This document shows positions 17,641 through 26,783 of a stretch of DNA of 64,000 nt, piece after piece. Below the pieces are notes generated by a model. The model was not told the DNA's origin and ran no database searches. It saw nothing but the letters and a program-made list of their open reading frames with translations. The stretch is from Paraburkholderia sp. BL21I4N1 (GTDB taxonomy: Bacteria > Pseudomonadota > Gammaproteobacteria > Burkholderiales > Burkholderiaceae): positions 1 through 64,000 of the forward strand of contig NZ_PVEN01000018.1 in assembly GCF_002973525.1 (NCBI RefSeq), given 5' to 3'. A program made the translations under genes and the position numbers. Position 1 is the first letter of the stretch, and each line of letters begins with the position of its first letter.

Positions 17641-17700
17641 GGGGCAAATGCAGGGGCAAATGCAGTGGCAAATGCGGGGACGAATACGGGGGCGAATGCG
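17641..17700 (+). repeat. Five tandem 12-bp repeats, intergenic
   Basis: Five adjacent 12-mers related to GGGGCAAATGCA, the first two identical and the last three diverged, lie between divergent genes. Function unknown; it could vary in copy number by slippage. Confidence 0.7.
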
Positions 17701-17885
17701 GCCAAACCCGTACGCCCGTACGCAAACGCGCGCGGTTCACGTCGAAAAAGTAGAATGAAGCTTATCCATAAAAAGGAGGAGGCCCCCATGCCGCAAGCGT
17801 CGACCAATGCACCGCGCGCAGTGCCGCCGTGCGACCGGGCCTTCTTCGTCAATCGATCCGACTACGCAGGGACCTGCCCGACCGT

Positions 17886-18827
17886 ATGAAAGTCCTTTTC
17901 TACATGACGCATCCCGACGCCGCCGAATGGCTGCACGACTTCGCCCGCGCGCTGCCCGAAGCGGAACTGCGCGAATGGCAGCCGGGCGATACCGCGCCGG
18001 CCGATTTCGCGGTCGTGTGGCGGCCGCCGCGCGAGATGCTGGCCGGCCGCGACGATCTGCGCGCGATTTTGAATCTCGGCGCGGGCGTCGACGCGATCCT
18101 CGGGCTTGAACACGCGCACCCCGGCACGCTGCCGCGCAATGCGCAATTGATCCGGCTCGAGGATTCCGGCATGGCGCTGCAAATGGCCGAGTATGTGACG
18201 CACACGGTACTGCGCTATCTGCGTCGTTTCGACGAGTATCAAACGCTGCAAGGCGAACGCCGCTGGCACGTGCTCGAACCGCATCCGCGTGACACGTTCA
18301 CAGTCGGCGTGCTGGGACTCGGCGTGCTCGGCTCGCACGTCGCGAAGGCGCTCGCGAGCTTCGGGTTACCCGTGCGTGGTTACAGCCGCGGTGCGCGGCA
18401 GATCGACGGCATCACGACCTTCGCCGGCGATACCCAGTTCGACGCGTTTCTCGATGGCGTCAAGGTGCTGGTGAATCTGCTGCCCCACACGCCCGACACT
18501 AGCGACGTGCTGAACACCCGCACGTTCTCGAAGCTCGCGCGCGGCGCGTATCTGATCAACGTGGCGCGCGGCGGCCATCTGGTCGAACAGGATCTGCTGG
18601 ACGCGCTGGCTAGCGGGCAACTGACGGCCGCGACACTCGACGTGTTCCGCGAGGAACCGCTGCCGGCCGATCATCTGTTCTGGCGCGAGCCGCGTATCAC
18701 GATCACGCCGCACGTGTCCGCGCTGACGTTGCGCTCGGAAAGCGTCGAACAGGTCGCGTGCAAGATTAAAGCGCTGATGCGTGGCGATACGGTCGGCGGG
18801 GTGGTGAATCTTGAGCGCGGATATTGA
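17886..18827 (+). CDS. ghrA: Glyoxylate/hydroxypyruvate reductase A
   Basis: A 313-residue D-2-hydroxyacid dehydrogenase reducing glyoxylate or hydroxypyruvate with NAD(P)H. The nucleotide-binding GVLGLGVLGSHVA is at about 138-150; catalytic Arg lies in NVARGGHLV, Glu in FREEPLP and His in TPHVSALT, all in GhrA order. I use the ATG at 17886, where family similarity begins (MKVLFYMT), although its ribosome site is weak; a GTG at 17829 is the alternative. Confidence 0.92.
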   Translation: MKVLFYMTHPDAAEWLHDFARALPEAELREWQPGDTAPADFAVVWRPPREMLAGRDDLRAILNLGAGVDAILGLEHAHPGTLPRNAQLIRLEDSGMALQMAEYVTHTVLRYLRRFDEYQTLQGERRWHVLEPHPRDTFTVGVLGLGVLGSHVAKALASFGLPVRGYSRGARQIDGITTFAGDTQFDAFLDGVKVLVNLLPHTPDTSDVLNTRTFSKLARGAYLINVARGGHLVEQDLLDALASGQLTAATLDVFREEPLPADHLFWREPRITITPHVSALTLRSESVEQVACKIKALMRGDTVGGVVNLERGY

Positions 18828-18925
18828 ATCCATTCGCAGGAGCGCCGCTTCGCGCGGCTCGCAACTCAATCGCATGAAACCCGAGTAAGCGCTAAGCCGC
18901 TAGCTCGGGTCGAAAGGAGACAATC

Positions 18926-19852
18926 ATGGCCTTACCCCAGCAAGTCAAAATCGTCGAAGTCGGTCCGCGTGACGGACTGCAGAACGAAAAGGAATTCGTT
19001 CCCACCGCAACCAAGATCGAGCTGATCAACCGGTTGTCGGCGGCAGGTTTCCGCAATGTCGAAGCGGCCTCGTTCGTGTCGCCCAAATGGGTGCCGCAAA
19101 TGGCCGACGGCGCCGACGTGATGGCCGGCATCGCGCGCCATCCGGGCACGATCTACTCGGTGCTCACGCCGAACCTGCGCGGCTTCGAAGGCGCGCTTGC
19201 GGCACACGCGGACGAAATCGTGATCTTCGGCGCGGCCAGCGAAGCGTTCTCGCAGAAGAACATCAATTGCAGCATCGCAGAAAGCATCGACCGCTTCGCG
19301 CCGGTCGCGCAGGCGGCCAGGGAACACGGCCTGCGGATTCGCGGCAGCGTGTCGTGCGCGCTCGGCTGCCCCTATCAGGGCGAGGTGCCGGTGGCGTCGG
19401 TGGTCGATGTGGTCGAACGCTTCGCGGCGCTCGGCTGCGACGAGATCGATATCGCCGACACGATCGGCGTCGGCACGCCCAAGCGCACGCGCGAAGTATT
19501 CGAAGCCGTGACCCGCGTGTTTCCGCGCGAACGTCTGTCGGGCCACTTCCACGACACCTATGGCCAGGCGCTCGCGAATATCTACGCCGCGCTGCAGGAA
19601 GGTATCGAGATCTATCACGCGTCGGTGGCGGGGCTGGGCGGTTGTCCGTATGCGAAGGGCGCGACCGGCAACGTCGCGACCGAAGACGTGCTGTACCTGA
19701 TGAACGGCCTCGGCATCGAGACCGGTATCGACCTCGCGCAAGTCGTGGCGATCGGCGATTTCATCTCGACGTCGATCGGCAAGCCGAACGTGTCGCGCGC
19801 CGGTAAAGCGCTGCTCGCCAAGGCGCGCAACGAAGCGGGCAATTGCGTCTGA
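18926..19852 (+). CDS. Hydroxymethylglutaryl-CoA lyase
   Basis: A 308-residue HMG-CoA lyase cleaving HMG-CoA to acetyl-CoA and acetoacetate, the last step of leucine degradation. The metal/active-site motif VGPRDGLQNE is at 11-20, the HFHDTYG histidines are near 205, and the signature GLGGCPYAKGATGN with the catalytic Cys is near 237-250. A strong AAAGGAG site precedes the ATG. The partner leucine-degradation genes (liu operon) are not in this window. Confidence 0.95.
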   Translation: MALPQQVKIVEVGPRDGLQNEKEFVPTATKIELINRLSAAGFRNVEAASFVSPKWVPQMADGADVMAGIARHPGTIYSVLTPNLRGFEGALAAHADEIVIFGAASEAFSQKNINCSIAESIDRFAPVAQAAREHGLRIRGSVSCALGCPYQGEVPVASVVDVVERFAALGCDEIDIADTIGVGTPKRTREVFEAVTRVFPRERLSGHFHDTYGQALANIYAALQEGIEIYHASVAGLGGCPYAKGATGNVATEDVLYLMNGLGIETGIDLAQVVAIGDFISTSIGKPNVSRAGKALLAKARNEAGNCV

Positions 19853-19907
19853 TTCCAGCCGGTACTATTCGTCACTCACCTTTGCTCATCTATCAGGACC
19901 CGAAACG

Positions 19908-20429
19908 ATGACGGACCACGCTTCCCTCGACTCCGACGATCTCGCCGCGTTGCCGGAATCCGCGCGACGCGTTGCGCTGCTGCTGCGCGAACGCGGCCAC
20001 GCGGGCCGGATCGTGATGCTGCCGGAAACCGGCAAGACTTCCGCCGAAGCCGCTGCGGGACTTGGCTGCTCGGTCGCGCAGATCGCCAAGTCGATCCTGT
20101 TTCGCCGTCGTAAAGACGATGCGCCGGTGCTGGTGGTCGCCAGTGGCGCGAATCGCGTCGACGAGCAGAAAGTCGCCGCGCAAGTCGGCGAGATCGGCCG
20201 CGCGGATGCGAAGTTCGTCCGCGAACAGACCGGCTATGCGATCGGCGGCGTCTGCCCGATCGGCCACGCGGTCAAGCCGGTGACGCTGATCGACGCCGAT
20301 CTGCTCGAACTCGACAGCCTGTGGGCGGCGGCGGGGCATCCGCATGCGGTGTTCAATCTGACCGCGCAGGAGTTGGTCGCGCTGACGGGCGCGCCGGTGG
20401 TCGACGTGGCGCTGCGCGAGACCGCGTGA
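19908..20429 (+). CDS. YbaK/EbsC-family aminoacyl-tRNA deacylase
   Basis: A 173-residue YbaK-like protein, probably a trans-editing deacylase clearing mischarged tRNA. Landmarks include CSVAQIAKSILFR (with the conserved Lys), VASGANRVDEQKVA and GYAIGGVCPIGH. Which aminoacyl-tRNA it edits cannot be told by eye. It opens a tight four-gene run with the DUF1289, MaoC-like and MBL genes. Confidence 0.92.
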   Translation: MTDHASLDSDDLAALPESARRVALLLRERGHAGRIVMLPETGKTSAEAAAGLGCSVAQIAKSILFRRRKDDAPVLVVASGANRVDEQKVAAQVGEIGRADAKFVREQTGYAIGGVCPIGHAVKPVTLIDADLLELDSLWAAAGHPHAVFNLTAQELVALTGAPVVDVALRETA

Positions 20430-20433
20430 CGCG

Positions 20434-20661
20434 ATGACGGCCGGCGACGATATCGAAGACGAGGACGGCAGCGTGATGTCGCCGTGCATCAGCATTTGCC
20501 GTATGGACGAGTCGACCGGCTGGTGCGAAGGCTGCCTGCGCACCATCGACGAAATCGCCGGCTGGTCGCTGTTCGACGACGACGCGAAACGCGCGGTCTG
20601 GCGCGCCATCGAAGTCCGGCACGCGGAGTTCATGGCGAAACACGCGAAGGAGCGGCGATGA
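20434..20661 (+). CDS. DUF1289 family small cysteine protein
   Basis: A 75-residue protein with the DUF1289 pattern SPCISICRMDESTGWCEGCLRT: four cysteines in a CxxxC...CxxC arrangement that suggests a metal or Fe-S site. Function unknown. It starts 4 bp after the YbaK stop and its stop overlaps the next ATG (ATGA), so it is co-translated with both neighbours. Confidence 0.88.
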   Translation: MTAGDDIEDEDGSVMSPCISICRMDESTGWCEGCLRTIDEIAGWSLFDDDAKRAVWRAIEVRHAEFMAKHAKERR

Positions 20662-21125
20662 AGCCCGCGCCGCGTATCGTCACGATCGGCGAGACGTTCA
20701 GCGCCACGCTCGAACTGTCGGCGCAATCGGTGAAATCGTTCGCCGCGCTCGTCAACGATTTCAACCCGCTGCATCACGACGACGCGTATGCCGCGCAGAG
20801 CCGCTTCGGCGGCTTGATCGCGTCCGGCACGCAACCGACCGCGCATTTCATGGCCTTGCTGGCGACGCATTTTTCGAGCTATGCGCAGCCGCTCGGTCTT
20901 GAGTTCGATATCAAGTTGAAGAAGGCCGTCCACGCGACCGACACGCTCACGATCACCTGGCAGGTGCGCGACGCCTACTGGAAAGCGAGCCTGAATGGCG
21001 ATCTGACGCATCTCGACGGAACGGTCGTGAATCAGCGTGGCGACCTCATGTTGATCGGCACGTCGACCATTCTCGTGATGCCGAAGCCCGAAGCGAACGA
21101 ATCAACCCGTGCGGCCACATCATGA
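20658..21125 (+). CDS. MaoC-like (R)-hydratase domain protein
   Basis: A 155-residue hot-dog-fold protein. The hydratase motif is visible as FAALVNDFNPLHHDDAYAAQSRFGGLIASG, with the Asp/His dyad near 34-40, suggesting (R)-specific enoyl-CoA hydratase or related acyl-thioester chemistry. It overlaps DUF1289 and the following MBL gene by four bases each, so it is translationally coupled on both sides. Confidence 0.9.
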   Translation: MKPAPRIVTIGETFSATLELSAQSVKSFAALVNDFNPLHHDDAYAAQSRFGGLIASGTQPTAHFMALLATHFSSYAQPLGLEFDIKLKKAVHATDTLTITWQVRDAYWKASLNGDLTHLDGTVVNQRGDLMLIGTSTILVMPKPEANESTRAATS

Positions 21126-22075
21126 TCACGCTGCCGGAATCGATACGGGTTTTCGAACGCGGCTGGTTGTCGTCGAATAACGTGCTGCTCGTTGATGACG
21201 CGTGCGCCGCGCTTGTCGATACCGGCTATGCGAGCCACGCACTGCAAACGGTCGCGCTGGTGCGGCAGGCACTTGGCACCCGGCCGCTCGATCTGATCGT
21301 CAACACGCACCTGCATTCGGATCACTGCGGCGGCAATGCGCAGTTGCAGGCAACCTGGCCGTGCCGCACCGTCATTCCCGCTTCCGAAGCCGATGTCGTG
21401 CGCGACTGGGACGAAAGCCGTCTGACGTTTCGCGCCACCGGCCAGACCTGCGAGCGTTTCGATTTCACAGGTACGGTTACGGCCGGCGCGCGGTTGCGCC
21501 TCGGCGCGCTGGATTGGGAGGTGCTGGGCGCGCCCGGTCACGATCCGCATTCGCTGATGCTGTATTGCGCGGACGTACGCGTTCTGATCAGCGCGGACGC
21601 GTTGTGGGAGAACGGCTTCGGCGTGATTTTTCCGGAACTGGAAGGTGAAAGCGGATTCGCCGAAGAACAGGCGGTGCTCGAAGCGATTGCGAAACTCGAC
21701 GTGCGTGTCGTGATTCCGGGGCATGGTGCGCCGTTCATGAATGTCGAACAGGCGCTTGAACGCGCGTTCTCGCGTGTCGCGTGGTTGCGTGCCGATCCCA
21801 CACGCAACGCGAAGAATGCGCTGAAGGTGTTGATTGTGTTCAAGCTGCTTGAAGTCCGCGTGATGAGCTTTGACGCGCTGGTGCGGATGGTGGATGACGC
21901 TGAGGTGATGCGCGCGGCGGCGGCGATGCTCGCGCCGCGTGGTGGATGGACTGCGTTGCTGAAGGGAATCGTCGCGGAACTCGCGGCGAAACATGGCCCG
22001 CTGGAGGTGGAGGGCGAACGCATCCTGGCGAGGGATTCGAAACCGGTGGCACAAAAAGAAAGCCGCTCGACCTGA
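21122..22075 (+). CDS. Metallo-beta-lactamase-fold hydrolase
   Basis: A 317-residue MBL-fold enzyme with the metal site NTHLHSDHCGG at about 60-70, GAPGHDPHS near 138, ISADALWENGFG and PGHGAPF near 200. The C-terminal ~100 residues are helical. The substrate is unknown; coupling to a MaoC-like hydratase suggests thioester or lactone metabolism, but that is inference. The ATG overlaps the MaoC stop. Confidence 0.9.
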   Translation: MITLPESIRVFERGWLSSNNVLLVDDACAALVDTGYASHALQTVALVRQALGTRPLDLIVNTHLHSDHCGGNAQLQATWPCRTVIPASEADVVRDWDESRLTFRATGQTCERFDFTGTVTAGARLRLGALDWEVLGAPGHDPHSLMLYCADVRVLISADALWENGFGVIFPELEGESGFAEEQAVLEAIAKLDVRVVIPGHGAPFMNVEQALERAFSRVAWLRADPTRNAKNALKVLIVFKLLEVRVMSFDALVRMVDDAEVMRAAAAMLAPRGGWTALLKGIVAELAAKHGPLEVEGERILARDSKPVAQKESRST

Positions 22076-22089
22076 GGCAGGCGAGCGGC
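22062..22089 (-). terminator. Candidate intrinsic terminator (leftward)
   Basis: GCCGCTCG and CGAGCGGC pair across a 12-base loop; on the minus strand TTTCTTTTT follows. It overlaps the end of the MBL gene and lies 230 bp past the leftward dehalogenase-like gene. Confidence 0.45.
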
Positions 22090-22318
22090 GGAAATTCTGT
22101 CGGACGTGATCAGCGTCTGATGCCATGATACGCGTGGCGGATTTTTGACCGCATTGGTGATTTCCCTACAGAAGGTTGACGGGTCGTTTTAAACCCGCAT
22201 ACGCAACGGTTACGAGGCCTCGTAGTCTGGGGCTTTAGTATGTATTAAGCCGCCGATTTGAATAACCGAGCTTTTTTTGGTTAATCTGGAATCCGTAGTA
22301 TTGGCACAAAAGCTAACG

Positions 22319-23209
22319 CTACTGCTCAACCGCCTCAAAGAAGGAAAGCATCTCGGCAACTAGCTCTTCAGAGGCTTCCTCGGGAATATAGTGCCCGCAA
22401 GAAAGCGCCCTGCCGCTAACATCCCGCGCTACGTGCCGCCATTCCGCAAGCGCATCGAAGCACTTCTCAATAACACCCTTGTCCCCCCAAAGCACGCGCA
22501 ACGGACACCCGATCTTATGCCCGCGCTCGACATCGGCGCGATCATGTTCAAGATCGACACTCGCCGACGCCCGATAATCCTCGCACATAGCATGCACCGC
22601 CCCAGGCTGCGCCAACGCCGACCGGTAAGCATCGAGCGAAGCAGGATCAAACGCCGCCAGCCCCGCATGACGGCTCCCCATCACCGCATCGACATAAGCA
22701 GCCGGATCGGCACCAATCAGCGTCTCGGGCAAAGGCTCCGGCTGAATCAGAAAAAACCAGTGGAAATAAAGCGTCGCAAACGTGCGATCAGTCGCCTCGT
22801 ACATGGCGAGCGTCGGCGCAATATCGAGCAGCATCAATCGCTCGACCGCATCGGCATGATCCAGCGCCATCCGATGCGCGACCCGCGCGCCGCGATCATG
22901 CGCGCATACCAGAAAACGTTCGAAACCGAAATGCCGCATCACGGCGACCTGATCGGCCGCCATCGTGCGTTTGGAATACGGTATGTGAGCGGCGTCGCTC
23001 GACGGCTTACCCGATGCGCCGTAGCCACGCAGATCGGTGGCAATCACGGTGAAGTGCTCAGCCAGTTGCTCGGCGCAACGCGCCCAGATCAGATGCGACT
23101 GCGGATGGCCGTGCAGCAATAGAAGAGGCGGCCCCGCTCCACCCTTCACTCCGAAAATATCGACATCGCCCACGGCGACGCGAAAGGGCGTGAAATTCTC
23201 GAAGGCCAT
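22319..23209 (-). CDS. Haloacetate (fluoroacetate) dehalogenase-like alpha/beta hydrolase
   Basis: A 296-residue alpha/beta hydrolase closely matching the fluoroacetate dehalogenase pattern: HGHPQSHLIW oxyanion region, nucleophile Asp with substrate-binding Arg residues in HDRGARVAHRMALDH, halide-site His-Trp in YFHWFFL followed by QPEPLPE, a Tyr in MCEDYRAS, and catalytic His in CGHYIPEE. It would hydrolyse haloacetates to glycolate. Ordinary epoxide hydrolase-like activity is the alternative. The ATG at 23209 is chosen for family fit and an AGAGAG site. Its 3' end is richer in A+C on the + strand than its 5' half. Confidence 0.87.
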   Translation of the reverse strand: MAFENFTPFRVAVGDVDIFGVKGGAGPPLLLLHGHPQSHLIWARCAEQLAEHFTVIATDLRGYGASGKPSSDAAHIPYSKRTMAADQVAVMRHFGFERFLVCAHDRGARVAHRMALDHADAVERLMLLDIAPTLAMYEATDRTFATLYFHWFFLIQPEPLPETLIGADPAAYVDAVMGSRHAGLAAFDPASLDAYRSALAQPGAVHAMCEDYRASASVDLEHDRADVERGHKIGCPLRVLWGDKGVIEKCFDALAEWRHVARDVSGRALSCGHYIPEEASEELVAEMLSFFEAVEQ

Positions 23210-23355
23210 AGCGTCTCTCTTGTCATTACGAGTCAACGCATTGTAGGAGCCCAATGTGTCCACGCGAGGTGGGGTAGCCCACGCAAACGTAGAACCTGAA
23301 CTCTCCTTCCAACTGTTCTAAACAGCCGTGCATTACTCGAGCGACAGGCATCGCC

Positions 23356-23374
23356 TATAATCGAACGATCGTTC
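23356..23374 (+). promoter_or_regulatory. -10 element with palindromic operator
   Basis: TATAAT at 23356-23361 is followed at once by the perfect palindrome GAACGATCGTTC (23363-23374), where the transcription start should fall. The geometry suits repression, for example by a TetR-type protein, of the downstream nitronate monooxygenase. Confidence 0.5.
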
Positions 23375-23535
23375 TTTAATTATCGGGCGACACGTGTCGT
23401 CTCGCGCATGTGTGGCGAGCCAGCGGTAAATCGCGCCGCGCCGCTTCGGCGCAATGCCCGCCATGTGCCGCTAAACTCATACACGCCGGGCGCGCGAACG
23501 CCGTACCGGTCCGATCAAAACTGGAGACTCGCATC

Positions 23536-24495
23536 ATGGCATTGCCCGCCGTTCTGCAAAAACTCGCACTGCCCGTCGTTGCCTCGCCGATGTTTATCGT
23601 CAGCTATCCCGAACTCGTGTTGGCCCAATGTAAGGCGGGTATCGTCGGTTCGTTTCCCGCGCTGAATGCGCGCCCGGCTGAATTGCTCGACGAATGGCTC
23701 ACGCAGATTCAGACGCAACTCGCCGAGCACAAGGCCGCCAATCCGGATGCGGTTATCGGGCCGATCGCCGTCAACCAGATCGTTCACCAATCGAATACGC
23801 GACTCGAACACGATGTGCGCGTGTGCGTCGACCACAAGATTCCGATCTTCATCACGAGCCTGCGTGCACCGTCGCGTGAAATCGTCGACGCGGTGCATAG
23901 CTACGGCGGCATCGTGCTGCATGACGTCATCAATCTGCGTCACGCGCAGAAGGCGCTCGAAGCGGGCGTCGACGGTCTGATCCTGGTGGCCTCCGGCGCC
24001 GGCGGCCATGCGGGCACGACCTCGCCGTTCGCGCTGGTCGGCGAAGTGCGGCGCATGTTCGACGGCCCGATCATTCTGTCGGGCTCAATCGCGAACGGCG
24101 GCTCGATCCTCGCCGCTCAGGCCATGGGCGCGGACCTCGCGTACATGGGCACGCGCTTCATCGCGACCAAAGAAGCGCACGCGGTCGAGGGCTACAAGCA
24201 GGCCATCGTCAACTCCACCGCGTCGGACATCATCTACACGAACCTGTTCACCGGCGTGCATGGCAACTACATCCGCGAAAGTATCGTCAACGCAGGGCTC
24301 GACCCGGACGCGCTGCCGGAGTCGGACAAGACCGCGATGAACTTCGCCAGCGACAAGGCGAAGGCGTGGAAAGACATCTGGGGCGCAGGCCAGGGCGTCG
24401 GCCTGATGGACGACGTGCCGAGCGTCGGCGAACTGGTGCAGCGCCTGTCGAAGGAATACGACGACGCGAAGGCGCGGCTGGGCATCGCGCGCTAG
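23536..24495 (+). CDS. Nitronate monooxygenase (2-nitropropane dioxygenase-like)
   Basis: A 319-residue FMN TIM-barrel protein oxidising alkyl nitronates. Visible are PMFIVSYPELVLAQCKAGIVG at the N-terminus, the catalytic/FMN segment ASGAGGHAGTTSPFAL, SGSIANGGSILAAQAMGADLAYMGTRFIAT (phosphate site) and HGNYIRESI. The ATG at 23536 has a GGAG site and homology starts there; a longer in-frame extension to 23410 is not supported. It converges on the LysR gene. Confidence 0.92.
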   Translation: MALPAVLQKLALPVVASPMFIVSYPELVLAQCKAGIVGSFPALNARPAELLDEWLTQIQTQLAEHKAANPDAVIGPIAVNQIVHQSNTRLEHDVRVCVDHKIPIFITSLRAPSREIVDAVHSYGGIVLHDVINLRHAQKALEAGVDGLILVASGAGGHAGTTSPFALVGEVRRMFDGPIILSGSIANGGSILAAQAMGADLAYMGTRFIATKEAHAVEGYKQAIVNSTASDIIYTNLFTGVHGNYIRESIVNAGLDPDALPESDKTAMNFASDKAKAWKDIWGAGQGVGLMDDVPSVGELVQRLSKEYDDAKARLGIAR

Positions 24496-24527
24496 TCGTT
24501 TCGTCTGCCGCCGGGCGTCACCGCGAA

Positions 24528-25466
24528 TCAGCGCACTGCCATCGCCTTGATCTGCTCCAGCGATGGCCACAACGATTCATTCGCGAAGCGCTCGGCCAGA
24601 AAGTCGACGAACGAGCGCACCTTCGCCGACAGATGCCGCCGGCTCGCGTAGACCACGTGGATCGGCAGTTCGCGCGGCGGCACTTCATCCACCAGCAGCG
24701 GCACCAGCCGGCCCGTGGCCAGATCGTCGCCGATCACCTCGGTGCCGAGCATCGCGATGCCCGCCCCTTGCAGCACGATCACGCGCTGTGCCTCCAGATG
24801 GTTGACGATCAGATTGCCCGACAGGCGCACGCGCGGCGACGCGTCGCCGGATGCGGTGGCGAGTTCGAGCGTCGAGACGCCCGCGTATTGCAGGTAGTTG
24901 TGACGCGCCAGATCGGCGACCGTCTTCGGCGTGCCGTGGCGCCTGAGATACGCCGGCGACGCGCACAGCACGAGGTGCGCGGTCGCAATCTGCCGCGCGA
25001 TCAGCGACGACGATTTCAACCCGCTCGGTGAGGCCCGGATCGCGACATCGAAACCTTCGTCGATCAGCTCGACCACACGGTCGGACAAGGTGATGTCGAC
25101 GGTGACCTGCGGATAGTGCGCGGCGTAGTCGGCCACCGCGGCCATCACATGACTCAAGCCGAACGCCGAGAGCGACGACACCCGCAAGCGCCCTTGCGGC
25201 ACGACACTCGCCGCGCCGACCACCTGCTCGGCTTCTTCCAGTTCGGTGAGCACCTGGCTCAGGCGCTCGTAGTATTCGCGGCCTGCCTCGGTGGGCGCGA
25301 CGCGCCGCGTCGTGCGGTTCAGCAGACGCGCGCCAAGCTGCTGCTCGAGGTGCATCACATGCTTGCTCGCCATCGCCGCCGACATTTCCATCCGTTCCGC
25401 CGCGCCGACAAAACTGCCGACCTCCACCACATGGCGGAACACTTTCATGCTGACGAGGGTATCCAT
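24528..25466 (-). CDS. LysR-family transcriptional regulator
   Basis: A 312-residue LysR regulator. The N-terminal winged HTH spans about 1-60 (MKVFRHVVEVGSFVGAAERM...LNRTTRRVAPTEAG) and a type-2 periplasmic-binding-fold effector domain follows from about 90. The NRTTR subclass often controls neighbouring oxidoreductases, but here the adjacent nitronate monooxygenase is convergent, so the target is unclear. Confidence 0.93.
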   Translation of the reverse strand: MDTLVSMKVFRHVVEVGSFVGAAERMEMSAAMASKHVMHLEQQLGARLLNRTTRRVAPTEAGREYYERLSQVLTELEEAEQVVGAASVVPQGRLRVSSLSAFGLSHVMAAVADYAAHYPQVTVDITLSDRVVELIDEGFDVAIRASPSGLKSSSLIARQIATAHLVLCASPAYLRRHGTPKTVADLARHNYLQYAGVSTLELATASGDASPRVRLSGNLIVNHLEAQRVIVLQGAGIAMLGTEVIGDDLATGRLVPLLVDEVPPRELPIHVVYASRRHLSAKVRSFVDFLAERFANESLWPSLEQIKAMAVR

Positions 25467-25572
25467 CGCAATCGCTCGCTTGAGGAATCAATCGACGTCA
25501 TTTTGCCGGGTTTATAAAAAACTGGTGAGCAAAGCGGTGGCCGGCAGCTAATAAGCCTCGCCGGAAAATAAA

Positions 25573-25602
25573 AAAGCCCGCTTTCCGAAGAAAGCGGGCT
25601 TT
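25573..25602 (-). terminator. Intrinsic terminator of the porin gene
   Basis: A 13-bp stem (AAAGCCCGCTTTC) with a CGAA/TTCG tetraloop and, on the minus strand, TTTTTTATTTT after the stem. It lies 96 bp past the porin stop. Confidence 0.88.
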
Positions 25603-25697
25603 GCCCATGCCACCGGTCTGCAACGTCGCGCGGCAGCCTGTGCGGCTTAGGCGCGCCGCGCGCCGTACGGATCGTGTGGGTCGCGCCGTAACGCTTG

Positions 25698-26783
25698 TTA
25701 GAACTTCGCGCGCAGACCGACGCCGTACGTGTTGCCGCTCGACTGGTTCGTGATGTGGTCGTACAGGTACGCGGCGTACACGTCCGTGCGCTTGGACAGC
25801 GGATAGTCGTAGCCGATCGCCGCCGTCTGACGGGTCTGGTTGAAACCGCCGCCGTCGCGCGAATAAGCGTAGGACGCCATCACCGTGCCCGGACCGACCG
25901 GTACCGACGCGCCGCCCTGCCCCGTGTTGACATGCCAGCTCGTGATCTGCTGATTGTTGTACGTGTACATGTACTGCGCGTAGAACTTCACGAACTTCAG
26001 GTCGTACGACGCACCCACTTGCGCTACGCTCTGGCTCTTCAGGCCAGGAACGCCAGACGAATCGAAGCTGCCGAGGTCGCTCGGCACGTTGTTGAAGTTC
26101 ACGTACTGGTAGACCGCTGTCGCTGCGAACGGGCCGTGGAAATACAGCACCTGGCCGCTCCACTTCTTCGCGCCGTTCTCGGTCGTGTTGCCGAGCGCGT
26201 ACATGGCCGTCGCGCTCAGGCCGTTGAAGTTCGGCGACGAATACGACACCGCGTTGCTCCAGCCGGAATCGCCCGTCACGCCTTGATCCGTGTTGTAGGT
26301 CGGGAACGTGCCGAGGCCGAGGTACGTGTGGTACACCATCGGCGAGAACACGTACGAGTCGATGAACGGGTTGAACAGAATCGTCGAAATGAACAACGGC
26401 GTCGTCAGACGGCCAGCCGTAACCGTGCCGTACGGCGATTCGATACCGACATACGCATTACGCGAGAACATCGTGTCGCCGGTGAAGCGGCCGTACTGGC
26501 CGTTCTGCGCGAGGAAGAAGCCTTCAATCGTGAAGATCGCCTTGTAGCCGTTGCCCAGATCCTCGGCGCCCTTCAAACCCCAGTACGACGTCGACATACC
26601 GCCGCCGGACACCACGGCAGCGCTCTTATTGGCCGAAAACTTCTGCGAGCCGACCCATTCGTCGACCTGACCGTAAAGCTGCACGCTCGATTGCGCAAAG
26701 GCAGCCGATGCGCTGGCCAGCAGAGCGGCGCACGCAGTGGCCTTGAGGGTGGTCTTCAGCGCACTGCTGATGCTTGTATTCAT
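25698..26783 (-). CDS. Gram-negative OmpC-type porin
   Basis: A 361-residue outer-membrane trimeric porin. A signal peptide ends at AFA (about 30), then SSVQLYGQVDEW starts the first strand; internal YWGLKGAEDLGNGYKAIFTIEG is the Burkholderia porin signature, and the protein ends on an aromatic residue, LRAKF, required for barrel assembly. The ATG at 26783 has AGGAGA upstream and gives a proper signal peptide; the longer frame does not. It passes small solutes; selectivity is unknown. Confidence 0.95.
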   Translation of the reverse strand: MNTSISSALKTTLKATACAALLASASAAFAQSSVQLYGQVDEWVGSQKFSANKSAAVVSGGGMSTSYWGLKGAEDLGNGYKAIFTIEGFFLAQNGQYGRFTGDTMFSRNAYVGIESPYGTVTAGRLTTPLFISTILFNPFIDSYVFSPMVYHTYLGLGTFPTYNTDQGVTGDSGWSNAVSYSSPNFNGLSATAMYALGNTTENGAKKWSGQVLYFHGPFAATAVYQYVNFNNVPSDLGSFDSSGVPGLKSQSVAQVGASYDLKFVKFYAQYMYTYNNQQITSWHVNTGQGGASVPVGPGTVMASYAYSRDGGGFNQTRQTAAIGYDYPLSKRTDVYAAYLYDHITNQSSGNTYGVGLRAKF

